Positions 54,582 to 62,344 of a DNA stretch of 64,000 nt are shown here, piece after piece. Under the pieces are notes generated by a model, which saw nothing but the letters and a program-made list of their open reading frames with translations, was not told where the DNA came from and did not search any database. Origin of the DNA: Clostridium sp. KNHs214 (GTDB lineage Bacteria > Bacillota > Clostridia > Clostridiales > Clostridiaceae); contig NZ_JQMW01000011.1 of the NCBI RefSeq assembly GCF_000744935.1, positions 558,001 through 622,000 on the forward strand. Direction: 5' to 3'. The stretch's first letter is position 1. Each line of letters opens with the position of its first letter. The translations under genes were made by a program, and so were the position numbers.

Positions 54582-55538
54582 TTAAAATGCCCAAAAATAC
54601 ATAAGTAATATGTGTATAATTAACATTAATATAGCCACTGGGGCTTGATATTTTATAACTCCATATTTCCTATCTTTAATTTCTAAAATAGCTGTTGGAA
54701 CTATATTAAAATTAGCTGCCATTGGTGTCAAAAGAGTTCCACAGAATCCTGCTGTTAACCCCAAAGCGGAAACTACAACAGGGTTTCCTCCCTGAGCTAT
54801 AACAAAAGGAACTCCTACCCCCGCAGTAATAACTGCAAAAGCTGCAAATCCATTACCCATTATCATAGTAAATAGTGCCATGCCTACGCAATAAGCCACT
54901 ACTCCTGCAAGTATATTTCCTTGTGGTATAATTCCACTTATGCCATCAGCAATTACCTTTCCAACCCCTGCACTAGCAAAAACTGAACCTAATGCTGCAA
55001 GAAGTTGCGGTAAAATATTAACAGGACCAACCATTTGGAATAATCTTCTTCCATCTTCCACCATTTCTTTTGGTTTTCCTTTTGTTATTACTATTGCAAG
55101 TATAGTAGCCAATAATGTACCTATTCCCAAAGCTACTAGGGAACCTAAAGATTCTTTAAATAGTTGTGCTACCAAAAAAGTAATTAGTGCTAAAGCTACT
55201 GCTGGTATAAATATAGCATTACCTATTTTATTAGCCATTTTATCTTTAAATTCTTGAGTTGACTGTTGATACTTTCCAGGCTTAACAACTTTAAGTGCTG
55301 ACAATGCACAAAGTACTAAAATTAAATATCCTATTATAGTAGGGTTTACTCCTATCTTCTCATTTCCCCATATTAATCCTATTTTGCTGAAAGTGAATAT
55401 AAATCCAAGTATAAGCCAGAACAGAGCTGTAGATATCTTAGAATTATTCTCTTTATCTTTTAAAGTCATATAACTTGTATAAAAACATACCATGCCACAC
55501 AAAACATACATTATTTCAGTTAAAGATGCTTTAAGCAT
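54582..55538 (-). CDS. DUF979 family membrane protein
   Basis: 318 residues with about nine or ten helices. The N-terminus LTEIMYVLCGMVCFYTSYMTLKDKEN and the glycine-rich GMALFTMIMGNGFAAFAVITAGVGVPFVIAQGGNPVVVSALGLTAGFCGTLLTPMAANFNIVPTAILEIKDRKYGVIKYQAP are characteristic of DUF979. The start overlaps the DUF969 gene by 8 bases. DUF969 and DUF979 proteins occur together, often beside pcp, and may form a two-part permease. Uptake of 5-oxoproline or pyroglutamyl peptides is a reasonable guess from the neighbours but not shown. Confidence 0.88.
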   Translation of the reverse strand: MLKASLTEIMYVLCGMVCFYTSYMTLKDKENNSKISTALFWLILGFIFTFSKIGLIWGNEKIGVNPTIIGYLILVLCALSALKVVKPGKYQQSTQEFKDKMANKIGNAIFIPAVALALITFLVAQLFKESLGSLVALGIGTLLATILAIVITKGKPKEMVEDGRRLFQMVGPVNILPQLLAALGSVFASAGVGKVIADGISGIIPQGNILAGVVAYCVGMALFTMIMGNGFAAFAVITAGVGVPFVIAQGGNPVVVSALGLTAGFCGTLLTPMAANFNIVPTAILEIKDRKYGVIKYQAPVAILMLIIHILLMYFWAF

Positions 55539-56238
55539 TTATATCCCCTCCTGACTCTGTATTTTGTTTAGCTTTCTTTTTATATTTCTTGTCAAACTTT
55601 TTATCATAATATAAGAATTGAATTGTTCCCACTATCATTATTATTACAGCAATTGGTAAGGAAGCCTTTGCCACATCAATAGCTTCTACCTTATAATTCA
55701 ATTCCTTAAGTACCCCAACAATCAATAGTACTCCACCAGATGCCACAAAACCATTCTGACCAAAAAAGTTTCCATAATTCTCAACTGATCCTTCTAATCC
55801 CTTAACCACTTCTTTTCCTTCTTCATCAAAATCTTCATATCGATTTTCAGCAGCACCTTGAGCCATTGGAAGTATTAAAGGTCTTATAAATTGAACATGT
55901 CCACCTATTCTTAAACTAAAAACAGCTGAAATTGTTCTTATTATAAGATATATAGAAGTAAGTTTTCCAACTGTAGCTGTCTTTATCTTTCCTATGAGAT
56001 ATGCAGCTCTTTCCTTCAAACCATATCTTTCTAATAGACCTATAACTGGAAGTGAAATAATAAATAATGACATATATCTATTAGTTACAAAAGCCTCTCC
56101 CAAAATTTTCATTATATCATTGAAGGACATTCCAGAAACAAGACCTGTGGCAATACCGGCAATAACAACTACTGCCAAAGTATCCAATTTGATTATAAAA
56201 CCTATTACAATAATTAAAATTCCTATTAACTTTATCAT
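55531..56238 (-). CDS. DUF969 family membrane protein
   Basis: 235 residues with about six helices. KLIGILIIVIGFIIKLDTLAVVVIAGIATGLVSGMSFNDIMKILGEAFVTNRYMSLFIISLPVIGLLERYGLKERAAYLI is the typical DUF969 start, and RIGGHVQFIRPLILPMAQGAAE follows near 115. It is the first gene of the four-gene unit DUF969-DUF979-pcp-GGCT, behind a GGAGGGAA site. It is likely the second half of a permease with DUF979. The transported compound is not known. Confidence 0.88.
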   Translation of the reverse strand: MIKLIGILIIVIGFIIKLDTLAVVVIAGIATGLVSGMSFNDIMKILGEAFVTNRYMSLFIISLPVIGLLERYGLKERAAYLIGKIKTATVGKLTSIYLIIRTISAVFSLRIGGHVQFIRPLILPMAQGAAENRYEDFDEEGKEVVKGLEGSVENYGNFFGQNGFVASGGVLLIVGVLKELNYKVEAIDVAKASLPIAVIIMIVGTIQFLYYDKKFDKKYKKKAKQNTESGGDINA

Positions 56239-56302
56239 TTATTTCCCTCCTCCTTCTGATTTTTAATATATTTATTATAGAGATTATAACAAAACGAAAA
56301 AT

Positions 56303-56331
56303 AAAAAAATGTAGCCTAGACTACATTTTTT
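56303..56331. terminator. Terminator downstream of the ABC fragment
   Basis: AAAAAATGTAG / CTACATTTTTT stem with A/T runs on both sides, so it can act in either direction. Confidence 0.8.
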
Positions 56332-56418
56332 GAAATAATCTGAATTTTCGAACACAATAATTTGTTTTTGTTCATCACCTGTGGACTGCATTTAACTAAC
56401 CTTGTGAATCATCAATAT

Positions 56419-56873
56419 CTACTTTACCTTAGTTTTTATGTATTTAACATTCTTCATTAATGGCTTTTTAATATTCAACTTTTTTAAGCTTTCTTCATTG
56501 ATGTATACATCCGTTTCATCTGATATTTTAATTGGCATCTTAGAAATATCCTCTCCTTTTAATACTGCCACTGCCATTTTACCTGTTTCATAACCCAATT
56601 TATAATAGTTAATTCCTACAGTAGCTAGTGCACCAGCTTCTACACTTCCTTTTTCTGCTGCAATTATAGGTACTTTTTCTTTTAATGTATTCTTAACTAT
56701 TATAGGCATTGATGATACCACTAATTGATCTGTTGGTATAAATACATCTATCTCCTTTACTAAACTACCTATGGCACTATTTACTTCATTGGTACTTGTC
56801 ACTCCTGTAGAGATGATTTCGTAACCTTTGGAAACCTTTTTTAGTTCATTAACACAAACTTTATTATTACTTT
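56419..56873 (-). pseudogene. Truncated ABC transporter substrate-binding protein (PF04392-like)
   Basis: Only the C-terminal ~150 residues remain. The frame is open back to the flavodoxin stop at 56874-56876, reading ESNNKVCVNELKKVSKGYEIISTGV then TSTNEVNSAIGSLVKEIDVFIPTDQLVVSSMP, VPIIAAEKGSVEAGALATVGINYYKLGYETGKMAVAVLKGED. This matches the second lobe of ABC_sub_bind proteins. The first lobe, signal peptide and lipobox are missing, and no permease or ATPase gene is nearby. The 5' end seems to have been lost by a deletion that joined the fragment to the flavodoxin gene. A GTG at 56802 gives a shorter frame, but no functional product is likely. Confidence 0.82.
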
Positions 56874-57407
56874 CTACAATATATAATTAACTAGAGGCAC
56901 TATTGCACTTCTATCTGTAAAATCAACTTTATCTCCATAGGTAGCTAGTAACCCTTTATCATCATCTGTTAACTTATCTTCAGGTTTTTTAGATACTACT
57001 TTTTTTAGCATTGCCATCATAGCTTTGTGTACTAAGCTTAGCTTTTTGTAATCTATTCCACCGCGAAAATGAAAAAACTTTATATTATTTATGATTTCTT
57101 TAGGGAAATTCTTTTCTATAATTGGGGCGAAAACTTCTTTTTTATCCGTAGAAGCAAGTCCCACTGTGTAAACTATTATTTTTTTATCCTTTATAATATC
57201 AAAGTTTTTAGTTATAAGTGATATACCTGAAATGCCACTAGCATAAAGTCCTCCACCGTAAACAATAGTATCATATTCCTTCAACATTTCTACCTTTATT
57301 TCTGAAGCATCAAATAAATTGCCCTTTACCTCATCTGCTATCCACTGAGCATATTTCTTTGTGCTCCCGTATTTTGATTTGTATATTACTGCTATTTTAT
57401 TGTTCAT
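56874..57407 (-). CDS. Flavodoxin domain protein
   Basis: 177 residues, start behind a GGAGGCGAAG-like site. The FMN phosphate loop is IAVIYKSKYGSTKKYAQWIADEV near residue 4-26, followed by DTIVYGGGLYASGISGI near 46 and VYTVGLASTDKKEV near 80. The layout resembles the HemG/flavodoxin_5 subgroup (long C-terminal helix region, FHFRGGIDYKKLSLVHKAMMAML). It would transfer electrons in the cytosol; the partner is unknown. The stop is followed at once by the ABC remnant, so the original 3' neighbour has been lost. Confidence 0.88.
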   Translation of the reverse strand: MNNKIAVIYKSKYGSTKKYAQWIADEVKGNLFDASEIKVEMLKEYDTIVYGGGLYASGISGISLITKNFDIIKDKKIIVYTVGLASTDKKEVFAPIIEKNFPKEIINNIKFFHFRGGIDYKKLSLVHKAMMAMLKKVVSKKPEDKLTDDDKGLLATYGDKVDFTDRSAIVPLVNYIL

Positions 57408-57728
57408 ATACTTCGCCTCCCAAAATTATATAAATTATTATTCCATTATTTGCATGATATCTAACCGCTTGGTAAAACTTTCAACATCATATCTAAATTA
57501 TACTACACTAAAATTACAAAGCATAGCTTATAAATTTCTATGAATCTCAATATAATAGCAGGCTTTATTGTTGTGCGAATTTTATTATGTGCATTTTTAA
57601 TGCACTGTAAGAGAGGTAGGTATTTTTATGCACAAAAATAAAAACTATCAATTTTACGTAAATCCTGTTTTACTTATACAAGCAAAAACCGCCTGCATAT
57701 TTTAGCAGACGGCTTTTGTTATTCCGTT
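57408..57728. other. Intergenic region between flavodoxin and MerR genes
   Basis: No gene seen. It holds a GTGCATTTTTAATGCAC inverted repeat near 57590-57606 and the MerR gene terminator at 57683-57718; the right part of the flavodoxin promoter region is AT-rich. Confidence 0.55.
57683..57718 (-). terminator. Terminator of the MerR regulator gene
   Basis: Stem CCGCCTGC / GCAGACGG with flanking A and T runs. Nearly the same sequence serves as terminator at 58792-58828. Confidence 0.85.
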
Positions 57729-58547
57729 TTATTTCTTTCTTACAGGATAACATACTTCTGTTACCCATTCTTCAGGATTTTGTGTTTCATGAGGACTTAC
57801 ATGATAGATATTAAAGGCTAAACCATTAAACTCATAACCATTATCACTTACCCAATTTGCAACTACCTGATTAACTTCACCAATTTTATCATAACTACCT
57901 TTATAAGTAGCTGATGCAATTTGAACAGGAGGCATTGTTTTAAACACTACATTTTTTGTGTTTTTATATTTTCCCTTTACAGATTTCTGAACCTCTACAT
58001 CCACATCCTTTTCCTTGTATTCTCCATCATGGAAAATAGCAAGTGTATAGCAAGGTTCTCCATCCTTAATATTAAGTGGCATAGTTTCTGTCACTAATGT
58101 ATGCCATAGCATACCCTCCTGTTCGTAAGAAGGAATTATTTTACGTACACTTGCCACATATCTTTCTGGCAATTCTTTTAAAGTTACATTATAATTCATA
58201 ACCTTATCACCCTTTCCAAGTCTTTTAATAGCAGTTTCAATGAGTATTAAACGCCTATTGGTTTCCTCCGCCTGTTCTCGAACTTCTGTCTTCTTAAACA
58301 ATAAATATTTCTTTAGAGCCTCTGGATTATCATAGCTCTTCAGTATTTCAGAAACAGATGCCAGACTAAACCCCATATCTTTCAGTGCGTTGATACGCCC
58401 TGCAAGAGGCAGTTGCGCCTCACTATAATACCTATAACCTGTAAAATCATCTATACTTTCGGGGATAAGCAAACCAATCTCATCATAATGGCGCAGCATT
58501 CGTATGCTAATTCTTGATAATTTTGAAAAATCACCTATTCTTAACAT
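57729..58547 (-). CDS. MerR family regulator with GyrI-like effector domain
   Basis: 272 residues. The N-terminal MerR helix-turn-helix reads LRIGDFSKLSRISIRMLRHYDEIGLLIPESIDDFTGYRYYSEAQL, followed by the dimerising coiled coil to about residue 115. The C-terminal part (YNVTLKELPERYVASVRKIIPSYEQEG through FNIYHVSPHETQNPEEWVTEVCYPV) is a GyrI-like/BmrR-type small-molecule-binding domain. Regulators of this class twist promoters with long spacers when bound to a hydrophobic or cationic drug. The promoter upstream has a 19-bp spacer, so self-control is likely. No transporter gene is adjacent, so its other targets lie elsewhere. Confidence 0.92.
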   Translation of the reverse strand: MLRIGDFSKLSRISIRMLRHYDEIGLLIPESIDDFTGYRYYSEAQLPLAGRINALKDMGFSLASVSEILKSYDNPEALKKYLLFKKTEVREQAEETNRRLILIETAIKRLGKGDKVMNYNVTLKELPERYVASVRKIIPSYEQEGMLWHTLVTETMPLNIKDGEPCYTLAIFHDGEYKEKDVDVEVQKSVKGKYKNTKNVVFKTMPPVQIASATYKGSYDKIGEVNQVVANWVSDNGYEFNGLAFNIYHVSPHETQNPEEWVTEVCYPVRKK

Positions 58548-58587
58548 TTATATTACCTCACATATATGTGTTTTTGAGCTCAATTAC

Positions 58588-58618
58588 AGTATAGAGTATA
58601 CCATAATGTGAGAGTCAA
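58588..58618 (-). promoter_or_regulatory. MerR-type promoter with 19-bp spacer
   Basis: Minus strand TTGACT (58618-58613), 19-bp spacer containing CTCACATTATGG, TATACT (58593-58588). The 19-bp spacing is the mark of promoters activated by MerR-family proteins. Confidence 0.75.
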
Positions 58619-58637
58619 CAAATGATAATTTTCTATT

Positions 58638-58786
58638 TAGGTACACAAGTCAAAGATGCTGGTATATTTTGTGTCAGACAAAGAAGCAGTTTCCGCCGCT
58701 AGTAGGACTATCAGCGGGTTCTGCTGACGCAGTATGACGCAAAATAGACTAGCATACTGACTTATTATTTATTTGAATGTGCCTTA
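58638..58786. repeat. Long imperfect palindromic repeat, copy B
   Basis: Outer arms CAAGTCAAAGATGCTGGTAT / AGACTAGCATACTGACTT and inner arms AGCAGTTTCCGCCG / CAGCGGGTTCTGCT. Closely matches copy A at 47478-47636. Confidence 0.85.
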
Positions 58787-58791
58787 AGCAA

Positions 58792-58828
58792 AAATCGCCT
58801 GCATATTCTATGCAGACGGTTTTTATTA
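58792..58828 (-). terminator. Terminator of the oxidase gene
   Basis: AAAAATCGCCTGCATA / TATGCAGACGGTTTTTA stem just past the oxidase stop, with T-run on the minus strand. Similar to the terminator at 57683-57718. Confidence 0.85.
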
Positions 58829-58831
58829 TTC

Positions 58832-60571
58832 TTAATCAATTCCCTCTTTTAAGAAACGTTTTTCCTCTTCCTTTAAGTCAAGTCCTATGGTTCCTCCTGG
58901 ATTCATGTTGTAATCAGGATCAAAGTAATTTTTTAGTGCCTTGAACACACCGAATTCTTTGCGTCCTAATTGTCCCTCTAACCAAGGAGCAAACATTTTA
59001 CCAATTCCATGATGGTGACTCATGGATGCACCAGACTTTTGAATAGCATCTAAAATGCTACTATGGTATTCTTTAAATTTTTCAGCTTCATTCATTCTAG
59101 TTATAAAAATAAAATATAAATTAGCTCCCTGTGGATAACAGTGTGACATATGAGTTGTTACTATAGTATTTGGTAGCTTATGACACACCTTTCTCACATC
59201 TCTATGAACCTGTGCCATATTAGACCAATTTACAGTACACTCTAAAGTATCTGTAATAACTCCAAAATCCATTAAAGTATCTCTTAAATATGGGTCATTA
59301 AAACGTCCTTTTTCCCAACTCTTTGTAACATATGAAGTTAGACTCATTCCACCATATTTTCTTGCTATTTTCTTAATGTTTTTTGCTACATTTCTAGAAT
59401 ATCCTCTTTCTCCATCTGTGAACCCTAAAAATAGACATCTTTCCATATCTTTATAACCACGAATTTCAAAAATACGCTGTAGTGGAGTTTCATCTACATT
59501 ATAGAGATGAAGCATTAAACTAGTTTCCTCTGGATCAGAAAGTCTAAATACAGAAGAAAATCCTGCTTCACACTGCATCATTTCCCTTGCTGCCTCTTGA
59601 GCAATCTCCCAATTCTTAAAAATATAAGAGAATCTCCTGCGATTTTCTGGCATCCATCGAAATACTTTTAATGTAACCTCTGTCAATATACCAAAAGCTC
59701 CCTCGCCGCCCATCATTATCTGATTTAAGTTAGGCCCTGTAGCCTCTCTTGGATAATGACTAGTTTGAATAGTTCCAATTGGTGTTGCATATTTTTGCCC
59801 CATTACTATATCTGTGATACATCCATAATAGGTACTATTTTGACCAGCACCTCTTGTAACAACCCAACCTCCAACACTGCTATATTCAAATGATTGTGGA
59901 AAGTGCCCACAAGTATAAGCTCGTTTGGCACCAAATAATTTTGGTGCATTTTGTAGAGCCTCCTCTAGCTGTGGACCTGACATACCTGTTTGCACAGTTA
60001 TAGTTTGATCTATTTCATTAAAGGATAGTACCTTGTTATAACGTAATCTCATATCGAGAGAAATCCCCCCCTTTGTGGGCTCTACACCTCTTGTAACACT
60101 ACTCCCACCACCATATACATATAATGGAATACTATGTTTAGTGCAATATGCTACAATTTGTTCAATTTGTTCTGTAGTATCTGGATAAACTACAACATCA
60201 GGAACACAATCCACTCTTTTTTCTCTCAATCTTAGAGCATCATATCCAGTTTTTCCGTAAGCTACTGAAAGTCTACTGTAATCATCTATTGTAACAAATT
60301 CATCTCCAGCTATTTTTTTTAGAGCATCAATGTGCACCTTATCCAGCTCACATGGCTTATCTAACTTAACCTCATCAAAACCAAGGTATCCATCATACTG
60401 TTTAAAATCTTCATCTGTCATATTAAACTTTTCTTTCATAAGCTTATATAGTGATTCTTTTGGATATTTTACGAAATTAGGATCTCCCCAGCGAAATATA
60501 GAGCGATAACTATTCTTTGGTGCTGGTTCTTTTATCCATTTAGGTTCAAATTCTTTATATGGTTTGCTCAT
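58832..60571 (-). CDS. FAD-linked oxidase, alkyldihydroxyacetonephosphate synthase-like
   Basis: 579 residues behind AAGGAGAGAGG. It has the FAD-binding VAO-type fold: VPDVVVYPDTTEQIEQIVAYCTKHSIPLYVYGGGSSVTRGVEPTKGGISLDMRLRYNKVL near 125-185, SSVGGWVVTRGAGQNSTYYGCITDIVMG near 232, and MMGGEGAFGILTEVTLKVFRWMPENRRR. The C-terminal FAD cap region has SCMHHHG-type His residues in GASMSHHHGIGKMFAPWLEGQLG. The length and order of motifs match alkyl-DHAP synthase homologues in bacteria. It lies downstream of an FGGY kinase gene, and the two probably formed one operon before a transposase gene inserted. The true substrate is unknown. Confidence 0.82.
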   Translation of the reverse strand: MSKPYKEFEPKWIKEPAPKNSYRSIFRWGDPNFVKYPKESLYKLMKEKFNMTDEDFKQYDGYLGFDEVKLDKPCELDKVHIDALKKIAGDEFVTIDDYSRLSVAYGKTGYDALRLREKRVDCVPDVVVYPDTTEQIEQIVAYCTKHSIPLYVYGGGSSVTRGVEPTKGGISLDMRLRYNKVLSFNEIDQTITVQTGMSGPQLEEALQNAPKLFGAKRAYTCGHFPQSFEYSSVGGWVVTRGAGQNSTYYGCITDIVMGQKYATPIGTIQTSHYPREATGPNLNQIMMGGEGAFGILTEVTLKVFRWMPENRRRFSYIFKNWEIAQEAAREMMQCEAGFSSVFRLSDPEETSLMLHLYNVDETPLQRIFEIRGYKDMERCLFLGFTDGERGYSRNVAKNIKKIARKYGGMSLTSYVTKSWEKGRFNDPYLRDTLMDFGVITDTLECTVNWSNMAQVHRDVRKVCHKLPNTIVTTHMSHCYPQGANLYFIFITRMNEAEKFKEYHSSILDAIQKSGASMSHHHGIGKMFAPWLEGQLGRKEFGVFKALKNYFDPDYNMNPGGTIGLDLKEEEKRFLKEGID

Positions 60572-60604
60572 TTATCCTCTCTCCTTGTCAATATTTTTAT
60601 TTTT

Positions 60605-62328
60605 AGTCGATTGTGAAATTACACAACCGTTGATTTGCCTATCTTTTTAGCCGATAGGCTTTTATATTTTCCTCCACTGTGAGAAAATAAATGTAACCAC
60701 ACAAAATATTATCCACAGAGGAGGAGAATTACATGTTTTGTATTAATAAACTTAAGCAACTTAATATTTTTGAGCAGTTAACCGAACTTAAAGACCTTAG
60801 AAAAAAGCAACCTGTAGGCTTCATCAAATTACTTGCTGATAATTTTGATATCCAATCTTTTATTCCAGAATCTTTTACTCAAAAATACTATGCCGATTTA
60901 GGCAGAGATAGGAAATATAATCTTTCATCAGTGTTATCTGCTTTAATTCTAATGCAGATATTTCATATTCCTACTACTGTTCTGTTAAATCTTTTTCTTA
61001 TATTTTCTACTGAAATAAGAGAATTTTGTTGCTTCTATGATGATATTCCTGATGAATCTTTTTTCAGTAGATTTAAAACGGATTTTGAAGGTGATCTTGC
61101 CGACTTATTTAATTCAATGGTTCCTCAAGTCATTGATATTTGTAACAATATCAATGAATCTCTTCCTGATGATTCACCTCATAAAAACCGTAATTATCAA
61201 CTTATATATGATACTTCAGGTTTAAAACCAAGAGTAAAAGAAAATAATCCCAAAACTCTTGTTTCTGAAGTAAATAGGGTAAAATCCTATGCTAAAGCTA
61301 CCAATAACAAACAGCTCAATCCTTATGCTGTCGCATATAAGAACATGCCTAAATTTGCTTTTGCAAACCATAGTATTAAGCTAGACTTCGTAAATGGACA
61401 TTTCGGCTATTTTTACAAATTTGGTCTAATTACTAATGGTTGGGGCATTCCGTTGAATATCAAATTTTTTGATGAAGATTTTTATAACCCTATTGATAAA
61501 GAATTTGAAACTCCTAAAGAGCAAAAATATTGCTATGATAATGCTTCTTTAAAACCAGTAATTAAGCCATTCTTAGAAACATTAAGTAACACCTCTAACT
61601 TTAAATTTAAATATTTCTTAGGTGACTCAGAATTTGATAGTTATGATAACTTTGGTTTTCTTCAACAATGTGGCTTTGAAAAAGTATTTATACCTCTTAA
61701 CCCTCGTAATCAAAGTAACAGTAAAATAGGTGATCTTGAATATGATATAGAAGGTGTTCCTCTATGTCCTTTAGACAAAACCCCTTTTAAAGCTGAAGGT
61801 CCTTGTAAAGGCAAAAATAGAAGCTTAAGATTCAAATTTACTTGTCCCAAAGCCCATAGGGATAAAAAAGGTAAGTGCTATCATACTTGTGAAAATCCAT
61901 GTACTGATAAAAAAAGTGGTCGTATGACTTATGTTTATCCCAATAAAGACTTTAGACTTTATCCTGGTGTTCAAAGAAATTCTAATGAATGGGACGATGA
62001 ATATCCTAATCGTGCATGTATTGAACGAACTCTTTCATCGTTAAAATCTAACCCATGCATTGAATCACCAAGAACTTTAAACACCGCAACTATGCGTGCT
62101 GACCTGTGCCTAACGGCTATTTCTAAACTCATAAATGTTATACTAGCTTACGCTATAAATAAACCAGAATACATTAGAAGTATAAATAAACTTCTTAAAA
62201 TAGCTTCATAATTAACATATCCACAAATAAATATCTTTCCACATGCTACGCATACCTTTTTAACAAAAGGCTTTTTGTCGTGTCTTTTTTTGCACGCTTT
62301 TAAGCCAAATCTTAAAAATTATCCACAG
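60605..62328 (+). mobile_element. Insertion sequence between oxidase and kinase genes (DDE type)
   Basis: About 1.72 kb, bounded by direct copies of TTTTTATTTTT (60594-60604 and 62329-62339), which may be an 11-bp target duplication or a chance AT match. The ends share a weak inverted similarity (TTGTGA-AATT versus CTGTGGATAATT). One transposase gene fills it. The boundaries are estimates. Confidence 0.65.
60733..62211 (+). CDS. DDE transposase (probably IS1182/IS4-like)
   Basis: 492 residues behind GAGGAGGAGAATTAC. The N-terminus DRKYNLSSVLSALILMQIFHIPTTVLLNLFLIFSTEIREFCCF resembles the helical domain of DDE_Tnp transposases. A possible first Asp is in YQLIYDTSGLKPRV near 155-165, a second in KYFLGDSEFDSYDNFGFLQQCG near 300, and the Glu in RACIERTLSSLKSNP near 435, followed by TATMRADLCLTAISKLINVIL. 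A Cys-rich stretch (CPKAHRDKKGKCYHTCENPC) near 375 could bind zinc. The reading frame appears intact. It lies opposite to the neighbouring genes. Family assignment within the DDE group is tentative. Confidence 0.85.
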   Translation: MFCINKLKQLNIFEQLTELKDLRKKQPVGFIKLLADNFDIQSFIPESFTQKYYADLGRDRKYNLSSVLSALILMQIFHIPTTVLLNLFLIFSTEIREFCCFYDDIPDESFFSRFKTDFEGDLADLFNSMVPQVIDICNNINESLPDDSPHKNRNYQLIYDTSGLKPRVKENNPKTLVSEVNRVKSYAKATNNKQLNPYAVAYKNMPKFAFANHSIKLDFVNGHFGYFYKFGLITNGWGIPLNIKFFDEDFYNPIDKEFETPKEQKYCYDNASLKPVIKPFLETLSNTSNFKFKYFLGDSEFDSYDNFGFLQQCGFEKVFIPLNPRNQSNSKIGDLEYDIEGVPLCPLDKTPFKAEGPCKGKNRSLRFKFTCPKAHRDKKGKCYHTCENPCTDKKSGRMTYVYPNKDFRLYPGVQRNSNEWDDEYPNRACIERTLSSLKSNPCIESPRTLNTATMRADLCLTAISKLINVILAYAINKPEYIRSINKLLKIAS

Positions 62329-62344
62329 TTTTTATTTTTCAATT

